From Fistulifera solaris (taxonomy: Eukaryota > Bacillariophyta > Bacillariophyceae > Naviculales > Stauroneidaceae), in NCBI GenBank assembly GCA_030295235.1, contig AP026123.1:930001-994000 (forward strand): a stretch of 64,000 nt of DNA, read 5' to 3'. The notes beneath the pieces were generated by a model. It was given only the letters and a program-made list of their open reading frames with translations. It was not told the DNA's origin and ran no database searches. The position numbers and the translations under genes were made by a program. Shown here piece after piece: positions 33,163 to 44,101 of this stretch. Each line of letters begins with the position of its first letter. Position 1 is the stretch's first letter.

Positions 33163-36100
33163 ATGAGGAGGTCAAAAAGCAACCCAGCCAAATACACTCG
33201 GAATTATCGATCTATTTCCCAACGCCGCATGACCGAGCATGACAAGCTTGACGAGGAGCAAGAGATTCAAAAGTTACGCAACACTATCAAAGAACAAGAT
33301 GAGAAAATATCGGAAACGTCGCGCGCAAATCGGAAAAGAAAAGAACTCGAGGAGAATGATAGCTCTCATGCGTTCAGTGGCATTCTCTCCGAGGACCTCA
33401 TTGACGACCAAGGTTACAACAACGACGACGACAATTTGCTCATTGTTGAATCCAAAAAGAAAAAAGCCAAAGCAGAAAGAGACGGTAACACTAACGCCTC
33501 GAGAGCTAAAGCAAGCAAAACAACTACAAAAGAACGCAATGCGAAAGCTAAAACAACTAGAAACTCGAGCTCAGCAAAAGAAAAACGCATCGATCTATAC
33601 GCGAAACTGCAAGCTTCGGCCCTGTCTCAGCAGAATATGGAACTTCTGACGTCGTCATCGACACTGGGGAAACATTTGACTAAGAAAGAACAGCTCAAAC
33701 TTATCCTGAAGAAAGAGAGAGCTGGAATACAGTTGACACAAGATGAACATGATCTACTGTATCGAGACAGAGATATTCCCGCTTGCTCCGATCAGAGCGC
33801 CCTCATGAGTAACTTATCCACTGGGGATTCGAAACAAGAAAAAACAAAACTGCAGGAACAAATAAGTGATACAAAGTTCATGTTCGCGGGTTCACAGACG
33901 CAAGTACAAACTATCACGGGACGAGCTGAGTCGATAACGACACACCACGGACCGCCGGAGACACGGACGAATACCTCGCACGCAGCTGCTGATTCGTCGC
34001 AACAAAAAGACAAAAGTGGAGCTGCGTCAAGTGCGGCCTCATTTGCAGCGCAAATGATGGCGTCTCTGCTACCCTCAAGCACAAGACTGTGACCGACTCC
34101 GAGAACGATTCGGTGATGAAGGACAAGGAGTTGGAAGACATATTGGAGCTTAGGAAATCGTCAGTAAAGAAATACGTCCCAAGCAATCCAGTTGAGCTTA
34201 AAACAGCAGCAACGCTTGGTCTACATCCCAATAAGAGCGAAGTTAGGTCGAAAGGGTTAAAAATAAGGGAGATTGAACGTCCGAAGAGTGTTCAGGATGC
34301 TCGCTACGATCTACCGGTTGCTACTATGGAATTTGAAGTAATGGATACTATCCGAAACAATGATGTGACAATTATTTGCGGAGAGACTGGGTCTGGAAAA
34401 AGTACTCAGGTACCCCAGTTCTTGTACGAATTTGGTTTCTCTCAAAGTGAACAAGATGGTACTTTTTCACATCCTTTTCTCATTAGGGTGACTCAGCCAC
34501 GGCGCGTGGCTGCGGTCTCAACTGCAAAGCGAGTATGCTATGAAATGGGACTCGGGGATGGAGTTTCCATTCGTAATGGTAAGAAGAGATCCGGAAATCT
34601 TGTTTCGTATCAAACTCGTTACGAAACAGCTGGTTTGGGTTCTTCGACGCACATCAAATTTATGACAGACGGCATTCTGCTACAAGAGGTTCAATCCGAC
34701 TTGCTTCTCCGAAAATATAATGTGATTATTTTGGACGAAGCGCACGAGAGAGGTCTCAATACAGACATTCTTATTGGCTTATTGAGTAAAGCTGTTCCGT
34801 TACGGAAGGAGGCATCACTCGAGTCAAACTCAGCGCTCCCCCCTTTGAAATTGGTGATCATGAGCGCTACTCTTCGAGTCGAAGATTTTACGGGTAACAC
34901 ATCTTTGTTCCCTTCGATTACGCCTGCGGTCGTCAAAGTACCGGGTCGTACCCATCCAGTCACCATTCACCACAGCAAGGTGACCGAATTAGTCAATTAT
35001 GGTGAGTTTTGTTTGCGCGTACCATGACTTGTCGGTACGCTTCACTCACCGTCAGTTCTGTAGAGGATGCCATATTAAAGAAGGTCTGCAAAATCCATCG
35101 AAAGTTACCCCCTGGTGGTATACTAGTATTCCTAACTGGCAAGCAAGAAATCGTGCGAATGGTTAAGCGACTTCGAAAGATTTTATGTAAGCAGTCGGAC
35201 ACCAAGACTTTTAGTTTTGATGATGTATCTCCATCAAACGCGTCTTTTAATAACGATTCCCTCCGAGATTTGGACGACGATGAAGCAGACGGAGACTTAT
35301 TTCGTAACGAAAATGATGAAGACTATGATGATGTTAACGATGAAGAGGCTCCGGTTAAAGGTACAACAGATGAAAGTGAAGACGGGACACCACAAAAGCA
35401 ACAATTCTTCCACTCTACTCGCTACTTTCTAGCGAAGACCAAGCGAAAGTATTTGCCCCTGTTCCCGACGATCACCGCCTCATTATTATTGCGACGAATA
35501 TTGCAGAGACAAGTATCACCATTCCCGGAATATCATACGTTGTGGATTCTGGACGACAAAAATGCAGAAACTTCAACCCGCTAACTGGTGTTGCCTCGTA
35601 CGATATCATGTGGATTAGTAAAGCAGCTGCGGACCAAAGAGCGGGACGTGCGGGGAGAACTGGGCCCGGACATTGCTATCGCTTGTACTCAAGCAGCATG
35701 TACGTTCGCCATATGGATGATTTTGAGTTACCGGAAGTACTTTCGAGACCTTTGGAAGATGTCGTTCTTGCGATGAAGGCGATGCACGTCAATGAAATTG
35801 AACGCTTTCCATTTCCAACACAACCCGACAGGTCACAGATAAAAGCGGCAATCAAACTTCTTGCAGATTTAGGATGCATTGACACGTCAGATGAGACTGT
35901 TGAAGCTGGTGACGGCCGAATCACTCGTCTAGGCTCAGCAGTAGCAAAACTCCCATTAGGTATTCGCTGTGGAAAGATGCTTTTAGTGGCAGCTCAAGCC
36001 GGAGTACTTGATTATTGCATTGCAATGGTAGCCGCTTTATCTGAAAAGAATCCTTTCAATCAGAACGGTCAGGAAGTTGTCGACGTTGAATATATAGACG

Positions 36101-37263
36101 GGGATGGTTCTTCCAGCGAGATCAGCGAAGATGGCAACGAGGCAACCACACTTAAGAAAAAGCCCCATAAATGGATTCATAAGGCAGGTGATGTGTTGGC
36201 TGTCATGTTGGCTGTTGGCGCATACACATACGCTGGGAAGGGCGCCGGAGGCACTTCCGAGAAGCTTGCATGTCGAAAATTCTGCGAGGAGAACGGACTG
36301 AGTTACCCAATAATGGAGCGCATCCAAAAGATGAGACTGCACCTTGCGGGACTTTCCAAGCTCCGACTTTCTATGGCTGATAGCATTGCTTCGAAAAGTG
36401 GAAGCATTTCATATTCGATGCCTCCACCGACCAAGCTACAGGAGAAGCTCCTATGTCAGGCCATTGCTTCGGGGCTTTTGGACAACATAGCAATGTTGGC
36501 ACCGGTCGGGTCAATAACTGGTCAGCACCCTTTCAGCTTGAGGTCCGCGTACCTGAGTTGCTCCAAATCATCGAATGAGCCTCTTTTCATGGATAGAAAC
36601 AGTGTGGTGTATTCTAGGGACTCGCGTCTGATGCCCAAATGGATTTGTTACGAGTCACTCATGCGGAAAACACTCAAGGATGGCTCCACGATATCAGTTA
36701 TGAAAAACATTACCCCGATCGACCCTTCTTGGCTCGGATTGATTGCTCAAGGTAGTAGATTGCTTTCGATCGGTGAACCTTTGTCTACACCTCTTCCTGT
36801 GTACGATTTTTCGAAGGATGCGATTATGTGCTGCGCGAAAACAAAGTTCGGCGACCAAGGATGGGAAGTCCCACCTGTTCGTGTTGCTATGCCTCAGGCG
36901 CTAGAATTGCACGGAAAGAACTCAAAATCAAGTTTCTTACCGGATGACAGCTTTCGGTGGTTTGGCAGGTACTTATTGGAAGGAAAAGTCATTCCTGAGA
37001 TGATCGACTTGGAAGAGATGCTTACTGAAAGTCCAGCAGCAATGACAAGACAGAGTCTTACGAAGAAAGCTACTCTACTCGCGTCTCGCCTTGCGAGCGG
37101 AAATGTTCATAATCTTGGAGCGCTACGCATTCAATGGGCAACGGTAAGCAAAACTTTCCTGTTCTCTGAGCTAAAAATGTGGGTCAAGGAGGAGAATAGA
37201 GCGGACGCGATGGTCCTTTTGAAGAAGGTGGTACAAAAAGAGATTGCAATGGTACAATCTTAA
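33163..37263 (+). CDS. DHX37: DEAH-box RNA helicase DHX37/Dhr1-type (two frameshifts)
   Basis: SSU-processome helicase that releases U3 snoRNA from pre-18S rRNA in the nucleolus (yeast Dhr1/Ecm16). Exons 33163-35001 and 35064-37263, one 62-nt intron (GTGAGT...TGTAG). The N-terminal 300 residues are Lys/Glu-rich, as in the family, and include [17 protein letters not shown] and [13 protein letters not shown]. Helicase motifs in order: [14 protein letters not shown] (I), TQPRRVAA (Ia), [22 protein letters not shown] (II), MSATLR (III), [13 protein letters not shown] (V) and [13 protein letters not shown] (VI). Winged-helix, ratchet and OB regions complete the protein. An acidic insert lies between motifs III and V, typical of Dhr1. 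Frame breaks at the C3 run 34072-34074 and the A4 run 35394-35397 each fit a missing base, giving about 1,346 residues. Confidence 0.88.
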
Positions 37264-37905
37264 TACTTCAAAAGAGATGTACTTGGTCAGGAAATAAGGC
37301 CGTCAGAGTTGATGCGAAATCACATAGCGTCAAAATGCAAGGAAGATCAAAGCAACGCGCGACTTTATGCCGCCTTCCACAATGAAAGTGCGCACGCCTA
37401 GAGTACAGCGATTATTGTGCAGAATTGCCACGAATGGAAGGATCTTCTGACAGAGATCGTCCGTTATCTTCAAACATTGAATTGCAACAAACTGGGCAAA
37501 ATTTTTCATGGGCAACCCCTTGCATTTTGAGGCGAAAAACTCGAGTTCGATCACAGTAGGGCTTTAAAGTAGGAGGAAGATCAATATAGTGCGAATAAGT
37601 ACTTTGGTTTCGTAGCGGTAATAAAGCGGCACTAAATGTCGTAGTGTGAATGAAAAATGTCGCACGTGGAAGCACGGACAGACTGCACCCTCTTTCAGAC
37701 TCGTGACTAGAAGAAATACTGTCTTCCCGGGATACACGCAGCTTTTAGTACAAACTCTATACTTGTAGACGTGTTTTTCTCGGAAGCAATAAAAAATGAG
37801 AAACGAAAAACGACGAAACAACGAAAAACGAGTCGCCCAGACACGCAATCATAAAGAAGAATGAATGAATGATCGATTGTAAGCCCTACATACATTGAAA
37901 GGAAA
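37264..37905. other. Intergenic region
   Basis: Short antisense frames (74-94 codons) here are Phe/Arg/Val-rich without any domain. I see nothing else. Confidence 0.45.
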
Positions 37906-39360
37906 ATGGAGTTCGAATTAGAGAGACGAAAGAAAGAAACAAAAGAGCATGATGCATCAATCTTTTACGGAATGGCTGTCGAAGGCATGAAGAAAGGAGA
38001 CGCTCAAGCACAAAACTACTGGGGTCTGATACGAACCAATCGGCGATTCAGGCTTTACCTATTGAGCTATGTGACCAGTCACGTCGGAGAATGGTTGACC
38101 TATATTGCAAGCCTTTCAACGATAGAAGCCATTCAAGCGGCGAAAGGAATGGAGACTACTTCGGGACGAGTCGTAAGTCGTCTCATTATCATTCGACTGG
38201 TCCCAAATATTCTTTTTTCCCCGTTCGGAGGGATACTTGCCGATGGACTCGATAGAAGGAAAGTCATGATTTGTCTTGATCTGGTTGGTGCTGCTACTGT
38301 CTTTCTTTTCGTGGCTGCTGTTCAAGTACGATCCATAGGTCTCATTTATGTTGCGACATTCATTCAAGAGTGTGTTTCTGGATTATACGAGCCCAGCCGT
38401 TCAGCTATACTGCCCATGTTAGTTTCAGGAGAAGAGGACATGAAACGAGCAACTACAATATCCGGTTTAGCATGGTCGTCTGTTGCCGCATTCGGAGCGG
38501 CCCTTAGCGGTTTGGTAGTGGGTTTGTTTGGAGTCAAAACATGTTTTGCCATTGATTGTGTCACGTACGTAATCAGTGCTTGGTTAATGTGGATGGTCGA
38601 CGGTAATTGGGGCACAGTTACTACGGAAGAAGACGCCCATGAATCCCTTTTGGATTACATTAGAGGAATGTTGACTGAGGGAACCCATTATATATGGACG
38701 TCGCACTTTGGCGGTCTGGTCTTGATCAAAGCTACAGCTTCTCTGGTATATGGTGGTTTCGACGTGTTGAATGTAGCGTTTGCTGAGAGAGGGAGTGTGA
38801 AAGGGAGACCATTTCGTCTTGGTATTCTTTTGCCTGTTCCGGTATTGGTTGTCTATTGGGACCAATGCTAGTTGATCCATACACTGACGTGGCTCGGCCC
38901 AAAACGCTTCAGTTCACCTGCGTGGCTTCTTTCATTTTCTTGACCATCGGGAGCATAGTCCTTGGTTTCTCTACCAGCTTCTGGATTGCTTGTACTTTCA
39001 CATTGATCCGAGCAGCGGGATCTTCGGTGCTCTGGATAAACAGCAGCATTTTGATACAAAAGTTTTGTATTCCATCTCTTCTGGGCCGCGTGTCATCGAT
39101 AGGCACTAGCGCTGCTCTCCGAATCCTTTTCGGCATATTTGACTGGACGCCTGTTAGATGAAAGTAACTTATCAGCGGAGGATGTGAGTCTGCTTTTGGG
39201 ATCGTTATCGGCCATTCTGTCAGTTGGCTGGTTCATCTATCATGTACAAGGGCGAGGAGCGGTTTGGTCTCCAGAAGAAGACTCATCCGGTTCCCACTCC
39301 TTGAACACGTACAAAAACTCACTTGCAGAAACCACGGCTCTTGTTGAACTTATTTCGTAG
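37906..39360 (+). CDS. Major facilitator superfamily transporter, MFS_3-type (two frameshifts)
   Basis: About 484 residues with roughly 12 hydrophobic segments. The first half has RRFRLYLLSYVTSHVGEWL, then GGILADGLDRRKVMI, which is the MFS loop 2-3 signature G-x-x-x-D-R-x-x-R/K. GLYEPSRSAILPMLV is typical of the MFS_3/enterobactin-exporter-like branch. The second half has LRLGIL-like FRLGIL, GPMLVDPY and a segment reading ESFSA...G-x-L-x-D when the frame is corrected. Breaks lie at the T4 run 38828-38831 (one missing) and within about 39105-39125 (one extra); the total length stays a multiple of three. Substrate unknown. The N terminus is charged and has no obvious targeting peptide. Confidence 0.8.
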
Positions 39361-39448
39361 GAACGTTAAACATGCCAGACTTCAAGGCGATAAAAGGTAA
39401 AAGCTATCATGTAATCTATCGAACATTAGCTGCGCCGCGGACGCATCA

Positions 39449-40926
39449 TTATACAGAACCAGTAGCAGCAATTCCACATAATTGCTTGATAGAATCGTAA
39501 AGAAACAGCTGCAGGGTGACAGTTACACCGACATGCAAGAATCTGGTTTTGATACCCACCATAAAGCCGTTCATTCCTCGATTAGAGCTCAAAATGTCGC
39601 GAACGATGTCCCTAGTTCTTCGCCTTTCACCTGCATTCGCGTTTTGCAAACTTAGTAGCATGTCGCCAGGCTGACTGGCAATGCAAGAAAGGATGCTAGC
39701 CACTGCTCCAGCTATAACTGGTATTCCGACCTTGAGTCGAGGCGATATCGCGGTTCCTGTATTCCGAAGAAAGCCGTACGCCGCTCGTGTGACGACGTCA
39801 AAAGAACCGTTCTTTGTGATTGTATAAGGAACTTGCTTATACAGCATGGGAGTGATTCCACGAAACAAGAAACCCGCACCTTCCGTTGCAAGAATATTCG
39901 ATCCAGCACGCACCCAATTTACACCTGTATTATGTTGAGCAACCATCCGAATCCGAAGAGCTTCCATCGGGCAGAGAAAAATTGAAGCAGCCACGCCCGA
40001 CGCGGCCCCGCAAAATACCAGCGACAGAATATGTGAGTTGAGGAACGCCATCGATGGCGCAAGGCCCGACAAGAATACTAACATGCGACGAACGTAGGGT
40101 TTGGTAGCCTCATATACACCAAACTTGATCGCCCCCTCAATTAGATATCCAAAAGAGTGGGCCCTAAACCCGCCCATAGAGAGCGCATTCCCTCATTCTT
40201 AAGCATGTACGATGTTGCCTCAATGAAGTTCATGTTCGCAAGAGTAGGGTCGATCTGTTTGCGAGTCTTCACAACGTCGATAGGGACTTGGGGGGCATGA
40301 GTGAGCTAGTGGTGAAAAGTTACAATCATAAATGACGGCATGCCAACAAACGCTTGTTTACGTACCGGGTACAGTATGTGATATGGCTGCGCACAGTCCT
40401 CCTGCTAAATAATATCTCCAAGCACCGACTCCTGATGCAGCAATTAGGAGCCAGCACAGTAACGTCGCTACACAAGTAGAGGCGGCAGCAATCGAATACT
40501 GTTTCCATAGACTTCCAGGGACTTTGAGGGGCGGGAGGTCTGTGCCAAGTACTTCTTCCCAATCCACCTGACGCTCTTGTGAAAAGAAGGATTCCGTAGT
40601 GAATAAAGACCACTGGCGTCTCCTGTCCCACTATCATTCGGGATATCGAAGTTATTGGGTGTATTTTGATCTTGAGTTGACGCTATATTTCTTGTAAAAG
40701 GAAACCGCTTCTTTGTTCTGCATACACTATTTCTAAAAGGCTTCGGCGAGTTCTTGTACGAAAATGCGTGTGCACCATAATTGAAGCGCAACGCGAGAGG
40801 GAGAACGACCCCAATGATGACGCGCGATGAGAAGGAAGATAAAGGACGCCTTCGCGTAGAACGCCAATTCGATACATCAGGGCCCGCCATCGTTGAACCG
40901 CGCCGTCGTTGCAAGTAGTGCTTCAA
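39449..40926 (-). CDS. SLC25 carrier, phosphate-carrier-like, with plastid-like leader (two frameshifts)
   Basis: Exons 40926-40373 and 40305-39449, a 67-nt intron (GTACCC...CACTAG). The SLC25 signature Px(D/E)xx(K/R) appears as PIDVVKTR in repeat 1, PMEALRIR in repeat 2 and a degenerate QPGDMLLSL in repeat 3. The flanking sequence YYLAGGLCAAISHT, FGYLIEGAIKFGVYE and LYKQVPYTITK closely follows mitochondrial phosphate carriers. Unlike those, about 160 residues precede the first helix. They include a hydrophobic stretch VIIGVVLPLAL followed by GAHAF-SYKN, which resembles a diatom signal peptide plus ASAF motif. Breaks at the A4 run 40151-40154 and near 40580-40592 fit missing bases (470 residues). 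An internal Met at 40890 is an alternative start. Confidence 0.8.
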
Positions 40927-42430
40927 AGTGAGTGACCCCCGATGTAAAACAGAAGTGAAACCTCTTTTATCTTGAAAAGGGCCCTTTCAACGACACGCGC
41001 AGTTCGTTTTTGTTTTGCAACCGACAAAGGTTGTTGTGACGATGACGGCGTTGTTTCTCGGTTGTCTCATTGAGGCAGTCTATCATTTGAACCGGTACCC
41101 GATACAATAGTCGTAAAAGTAGTGCGTGTACGTTGAAGAAGGCGGAACACATTCCTCGTGACACACAGCGGGTATTGGCGCGGCCGACAGCAGACAAACA
41201 CAATCAGACTTTCTGGAAATGCAGCCGAATTTCTGGAAGACCAACAATGAGGAGTCCAGATTTTTGGACCAATCGCAGTATTTTCGTAGGACCAACAACC
41301 AAACCGAGTCCAGATTTTCTGGACCACTCACAGAATTTCTGTATGATCAGTCACAGATTTCTGTAGGACCAACAACCGGGTCCAGAATTTCTGGACCTGT
41401 TACTGAATTTCTGTATGACCAACAACTGAGTCCAGAATTTCTGGACCAACCACAGAATTTCTGTAGGACCAACAACCGGGTCCAATATTTCTGGACCACT
41501 CGCAGAATTTCTATATGACCAACAACCGAGTCGTCAAGAATATCTGGACCACTCAAAGCATTTCTGGACGACCAACAACAACAACCGAGTCCATTTCCCT
41601 ACAAATTCTAGCGAACACACACTCCGGTATCTGGCGAATTCTATGGCGGGCGGTGGTTCTTGCAGTACCCTGTCGCTACCCGCAGCGACCTTGGTCACGA
41701 AGCAGCGCTTAAAAAATACATAATAGTATAGAATAACAAAAGATTACTTAGGAAATGAGCATATGGGGGGCGGGGAGTGGTCTCTGCCTGGGTGTCGGGA
41801 CTTCGGTCACCTCCCTTAAGGTTCTGTAGAGCCTCCTAGCCCCCCTGGAGCCCGTTAACCAACCAACCATCAACCGAGTACAGAGTTTCTGGATTTTTCA
41901 CAGAATTTCTGTAGGACCAACAAACACCCGAGTTCAGAATTTCTGTAGGACCGACAAGTGAGTTTAGAATTTTCAGAACAACCACAGAGCACAGAGCACA
42001 GAGTCCTGTACGATCCAAAACATTGATTCCAGAATTTCTGGAACATCCACAGATTCTGTATGACCACTAGTTCCTAACAAGGTTAAAGCTGGACTTCGAT
42101 TACAGCGTATAGGCTCACGACTATAACGAAGCCCATAGCAGATCGGTCGAAGATTTACTGGATTGCAGCTCATTTGTTATTTCTTCTTTCCCGAATTGAC
42201 TGAACAGAGAAAAACTTTAAAAAGAGTGTCGTCAAGTTTTTTACCTCTTTATTGTGCTGCAACATAGCTACGATCCTGGCCTGATCCTGTGAACAAGTTC
42301 ATTATTAAGGAATCTGAGAATGATAAGTATTGTTGTTGATGCCTTTTTAGGAAAATATTTAGCGGGGATCAATCGAATAAACGATTAACATCGTGTCATG
42401 TAGCTTTATATGTCACACTGTCAACTAAAC
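40927..42430. other. Gene-free 1.5 kb with degenerate repeat array
   Basis: Mostly the array at 41216-42060. A GC-rich, non-repetitive stretch (about 41600-41860, including a GGGGGGCGGGG run) interrupts it and may be an insertion, but I see no clear terminal repeats. No gene supported. Confidence 0.5.
41216..42060. repeat. Degenerate ~50-bp tandem array with TCCAGAATTTCTGGA palindromes
   Basis: ACCAACAAC-type segments recur at about 41240, 41291, 41367, 41418, 41468, 41518 and 41571, close to a 50-bp period in the middle. After the interruption they recur near 41858 and 41918. Typical unit: ACCAACAACCGAG, then TCCAGAATTTCTGGACC, then CAGAATTTCTGTA(G/T)GACC. The palindromic cores TCCAGAATTTCTGGA and CAGAATTTCTG are the same type as those inside the 222-bp satellite at 31.2-32.8 kb. 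Confidence 0.8.
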
Positions 42431-43426
42431 TCAAAACTTCATCCCAAAGAACGACATGCACTGCTCGACAAAGTTCAAGCTGGGCTCTGGCTTGTTTTCC
42501 GTTTTACGAGTTCCGAAAAGCGGCGCCCGCGCAAACGCATCAGCGACCACAGTGAAGATTGTCGGCTCTTTCTGACTCGGGATCTCTTCAAGTTTAGTTA
42601 CAGTTGGAATTTCGTTGAATACGCTAGCTGCGTTCAGTGTTGTTTCGAAGCGCCGAAGCCAGGTTCCGGCGATCTTGGAGATTTCCGCCAAAACGTCAGG
42701 TGCCACAAATTCGGATTTGTTTCGTCTCATGTGTTTTTTCATGGCAGGAGTCAAAACAAAGCATGGAAAATCTCTTGTTGGCTTTTCCCACTGGCTCACT
42801 CCTGTTAACGAATTGTGGTAGTATACCATTTTTGATTTCTCACCGTCAAAGTAAGCACTCCATTCGCCTTGTGAAGCAAGTGGCAAAGAAAAGTCATTGT
42901 CGTCTTCATCGAGACTGGTTCTTTCGGTGATTTTCATGCCATCCTTCAGGTCGATTTTCGGAAATGACAACGTCGGTGGATCCCATTGGCTCTCTCCAGT
43001 CACTTCGTTGAAGAAATAAACGTAGCCTGACCCAAATTCGTCCCAATACGCAGACCAGTCGCCCTCGCTTGCCAATGCTGCCGGTTGAAACGAAAATTTG
43101 TCCCAGATATCTTCAAACGGCCTAATCTGGATAGAAGTGCCTTCCATGAAATTCGACAACCAACTATCGGTAGTCAAAAGCGTTGGAGAGGCAGCGGCTT
43201 TGGCGGTCTTCTTCTTAGGGACTTTCCTTTTCTCTATGACGGTTGGCATTTCCTTACCGTCCCTTTCTCGAGACAATCGCTGAATTCGTTTTAGAAAATC
43301 AACTTCCGTGGATGCCGAATACGAGAGATGTGTCCAGGCTCGAGTAGACCGGCCCGAATGAGTTTGAAACGCCGCTGCCGCAATACCGCACGCTTGCACG
43401 ATGCAAAGCCACTGAAGCGATCTCAT
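42431..43426 (-). CDS. Plastid-type protein with two WW domains
   Basis: 331 residues, single clean exon. Residues 1-20 are a signal peptide ending AAAAF-QTHSGR, which fits the diatom plastid motif (A-x-A-F, with Phe at the cleavage site). The next 20 residues are Ser/Thr/Arg-rich like a transit peptide. A Lys-rich segment lies at about 66-78. Two WW domains follow: 122-152 (GDWSAYWDEF...YVYFFN...TGESQWDPPT) and 187-217 (GEWSAYFDGEK...VYYHN...GVSQWEKPT). Each has two Trp and the terminal Pro needed to bind proline-rich ligands. The C terminus has no known domain. Divergent to the second WW gene at 44102. Probably a plastid adaptor; no enzyme motif. Confidence 0.78.
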   Translation of the reverse strand: MRSLQWLCIVQACGIAAAAFQTHSGRSTRAWTHLSYSASTEVDFLKRIQRLSRERDGKEMPTVIEKRKVPKKKTAKAAASPTLLTTDSWLSNFMEGTSIQIRPFEDIWDKFSFQPAALASEGDWSAYWDEFGSGYVYFFNEVTGESQWDPPTLSFPKIDLKDGMKITERTSLDEDDNDFSLPLASQGEWSAYFDGEKSKMVYYHNSLTGVSQWEKPTRDFPCFVLTPAMKKHMRRNKSEFVAPDVLAEISKIAGTWLRRFETTLNAASVFNEIPTVTKLEEIPSQKEPTIFTVVADAFARAPLFGTRKTENKPEPSLNFVEQCMSFFGMKF

Positions 43427-44101
43427 TGCCGAATGGCTCTTGCGCTATGTTGTTGAAACGAGACCTCTCAATGAAGAGTTAATTCAAGAAGGATTACAAG
43501 AGTGCAGCAAATGGATATCTCCCATGACGAGAACGCAATCAAATGCAACAGGAGCGAAAACGAATCACCTTGAGGGGAATATCACGCAAAAGTAGGAGAC
43601 ATCGCGCACTGTGACATCCCCTGCGTCTCGGCGCTCAGCGGGTCTTGGACTTTTGAACTCGTGCCAGTCCTCTATGTATTGCAAATCTTGCTCTCCTAAA
43701 CGCTTAAATGTAAAAATCACTACACACTTTGTTGTAGTTTCTTCATCTAAATAATCTTAACAACAAAAATTTTATAGGAGTTAAATCGCCGGCCAGCCTT
43801 CAACTCTCACCCCAAAAAGAACCTAACTCTGGTGAGGCCTTCTTTATAGAAGGACCGAACGCCGCACATCAACACCTCCATTTGCGATTTGTGTTCGTCG
43901 TGTCCGCGAAACTTGATGCAATCTTTTCGCGGGCGCCGCGGTTTACTATTCTCGGTCTTTTGTTCGAACAAAAAGCATTCCGAACGCACCACAAGACTGA
44001 TCTCTTTATTACTACTTTACACATTTCCATCTCGCGTTACGCGGAAAGTTACGGAGAATAAAAGCGCGCATCTACTTCACGCCAGGCGAGGTCACCTGAA
44101 A
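43427..44101. other. Bidirectional promoter region between two WW genes
   Basis: 675 bp between the divergent start codons. No repeats or convincing gene. An upstream in-frame ATG at 43889 would extend the 44102 gene but would hide its signal peptide, so I do not use it. Confidence 0.5.

Noticed and set aside
37564-37848. 94-codon antisense frame upstream of the MFS gene
   Set aside because: Aromatic-rich random composition; no domain.
41600-41860. GC-rich interruption of the 50-bp array as a tRNA or LTR
   Set aside because: No cloverleaf pairing, no TG...CA ends or primer-binding site that I can support.
31184-42060. CCAGAAnTTCTGG palindromes as heat-shock elements
   Set aside because: HSE needs GAA and TTC separated by two bases; here the spacing is one base or fewer, so the match fails.
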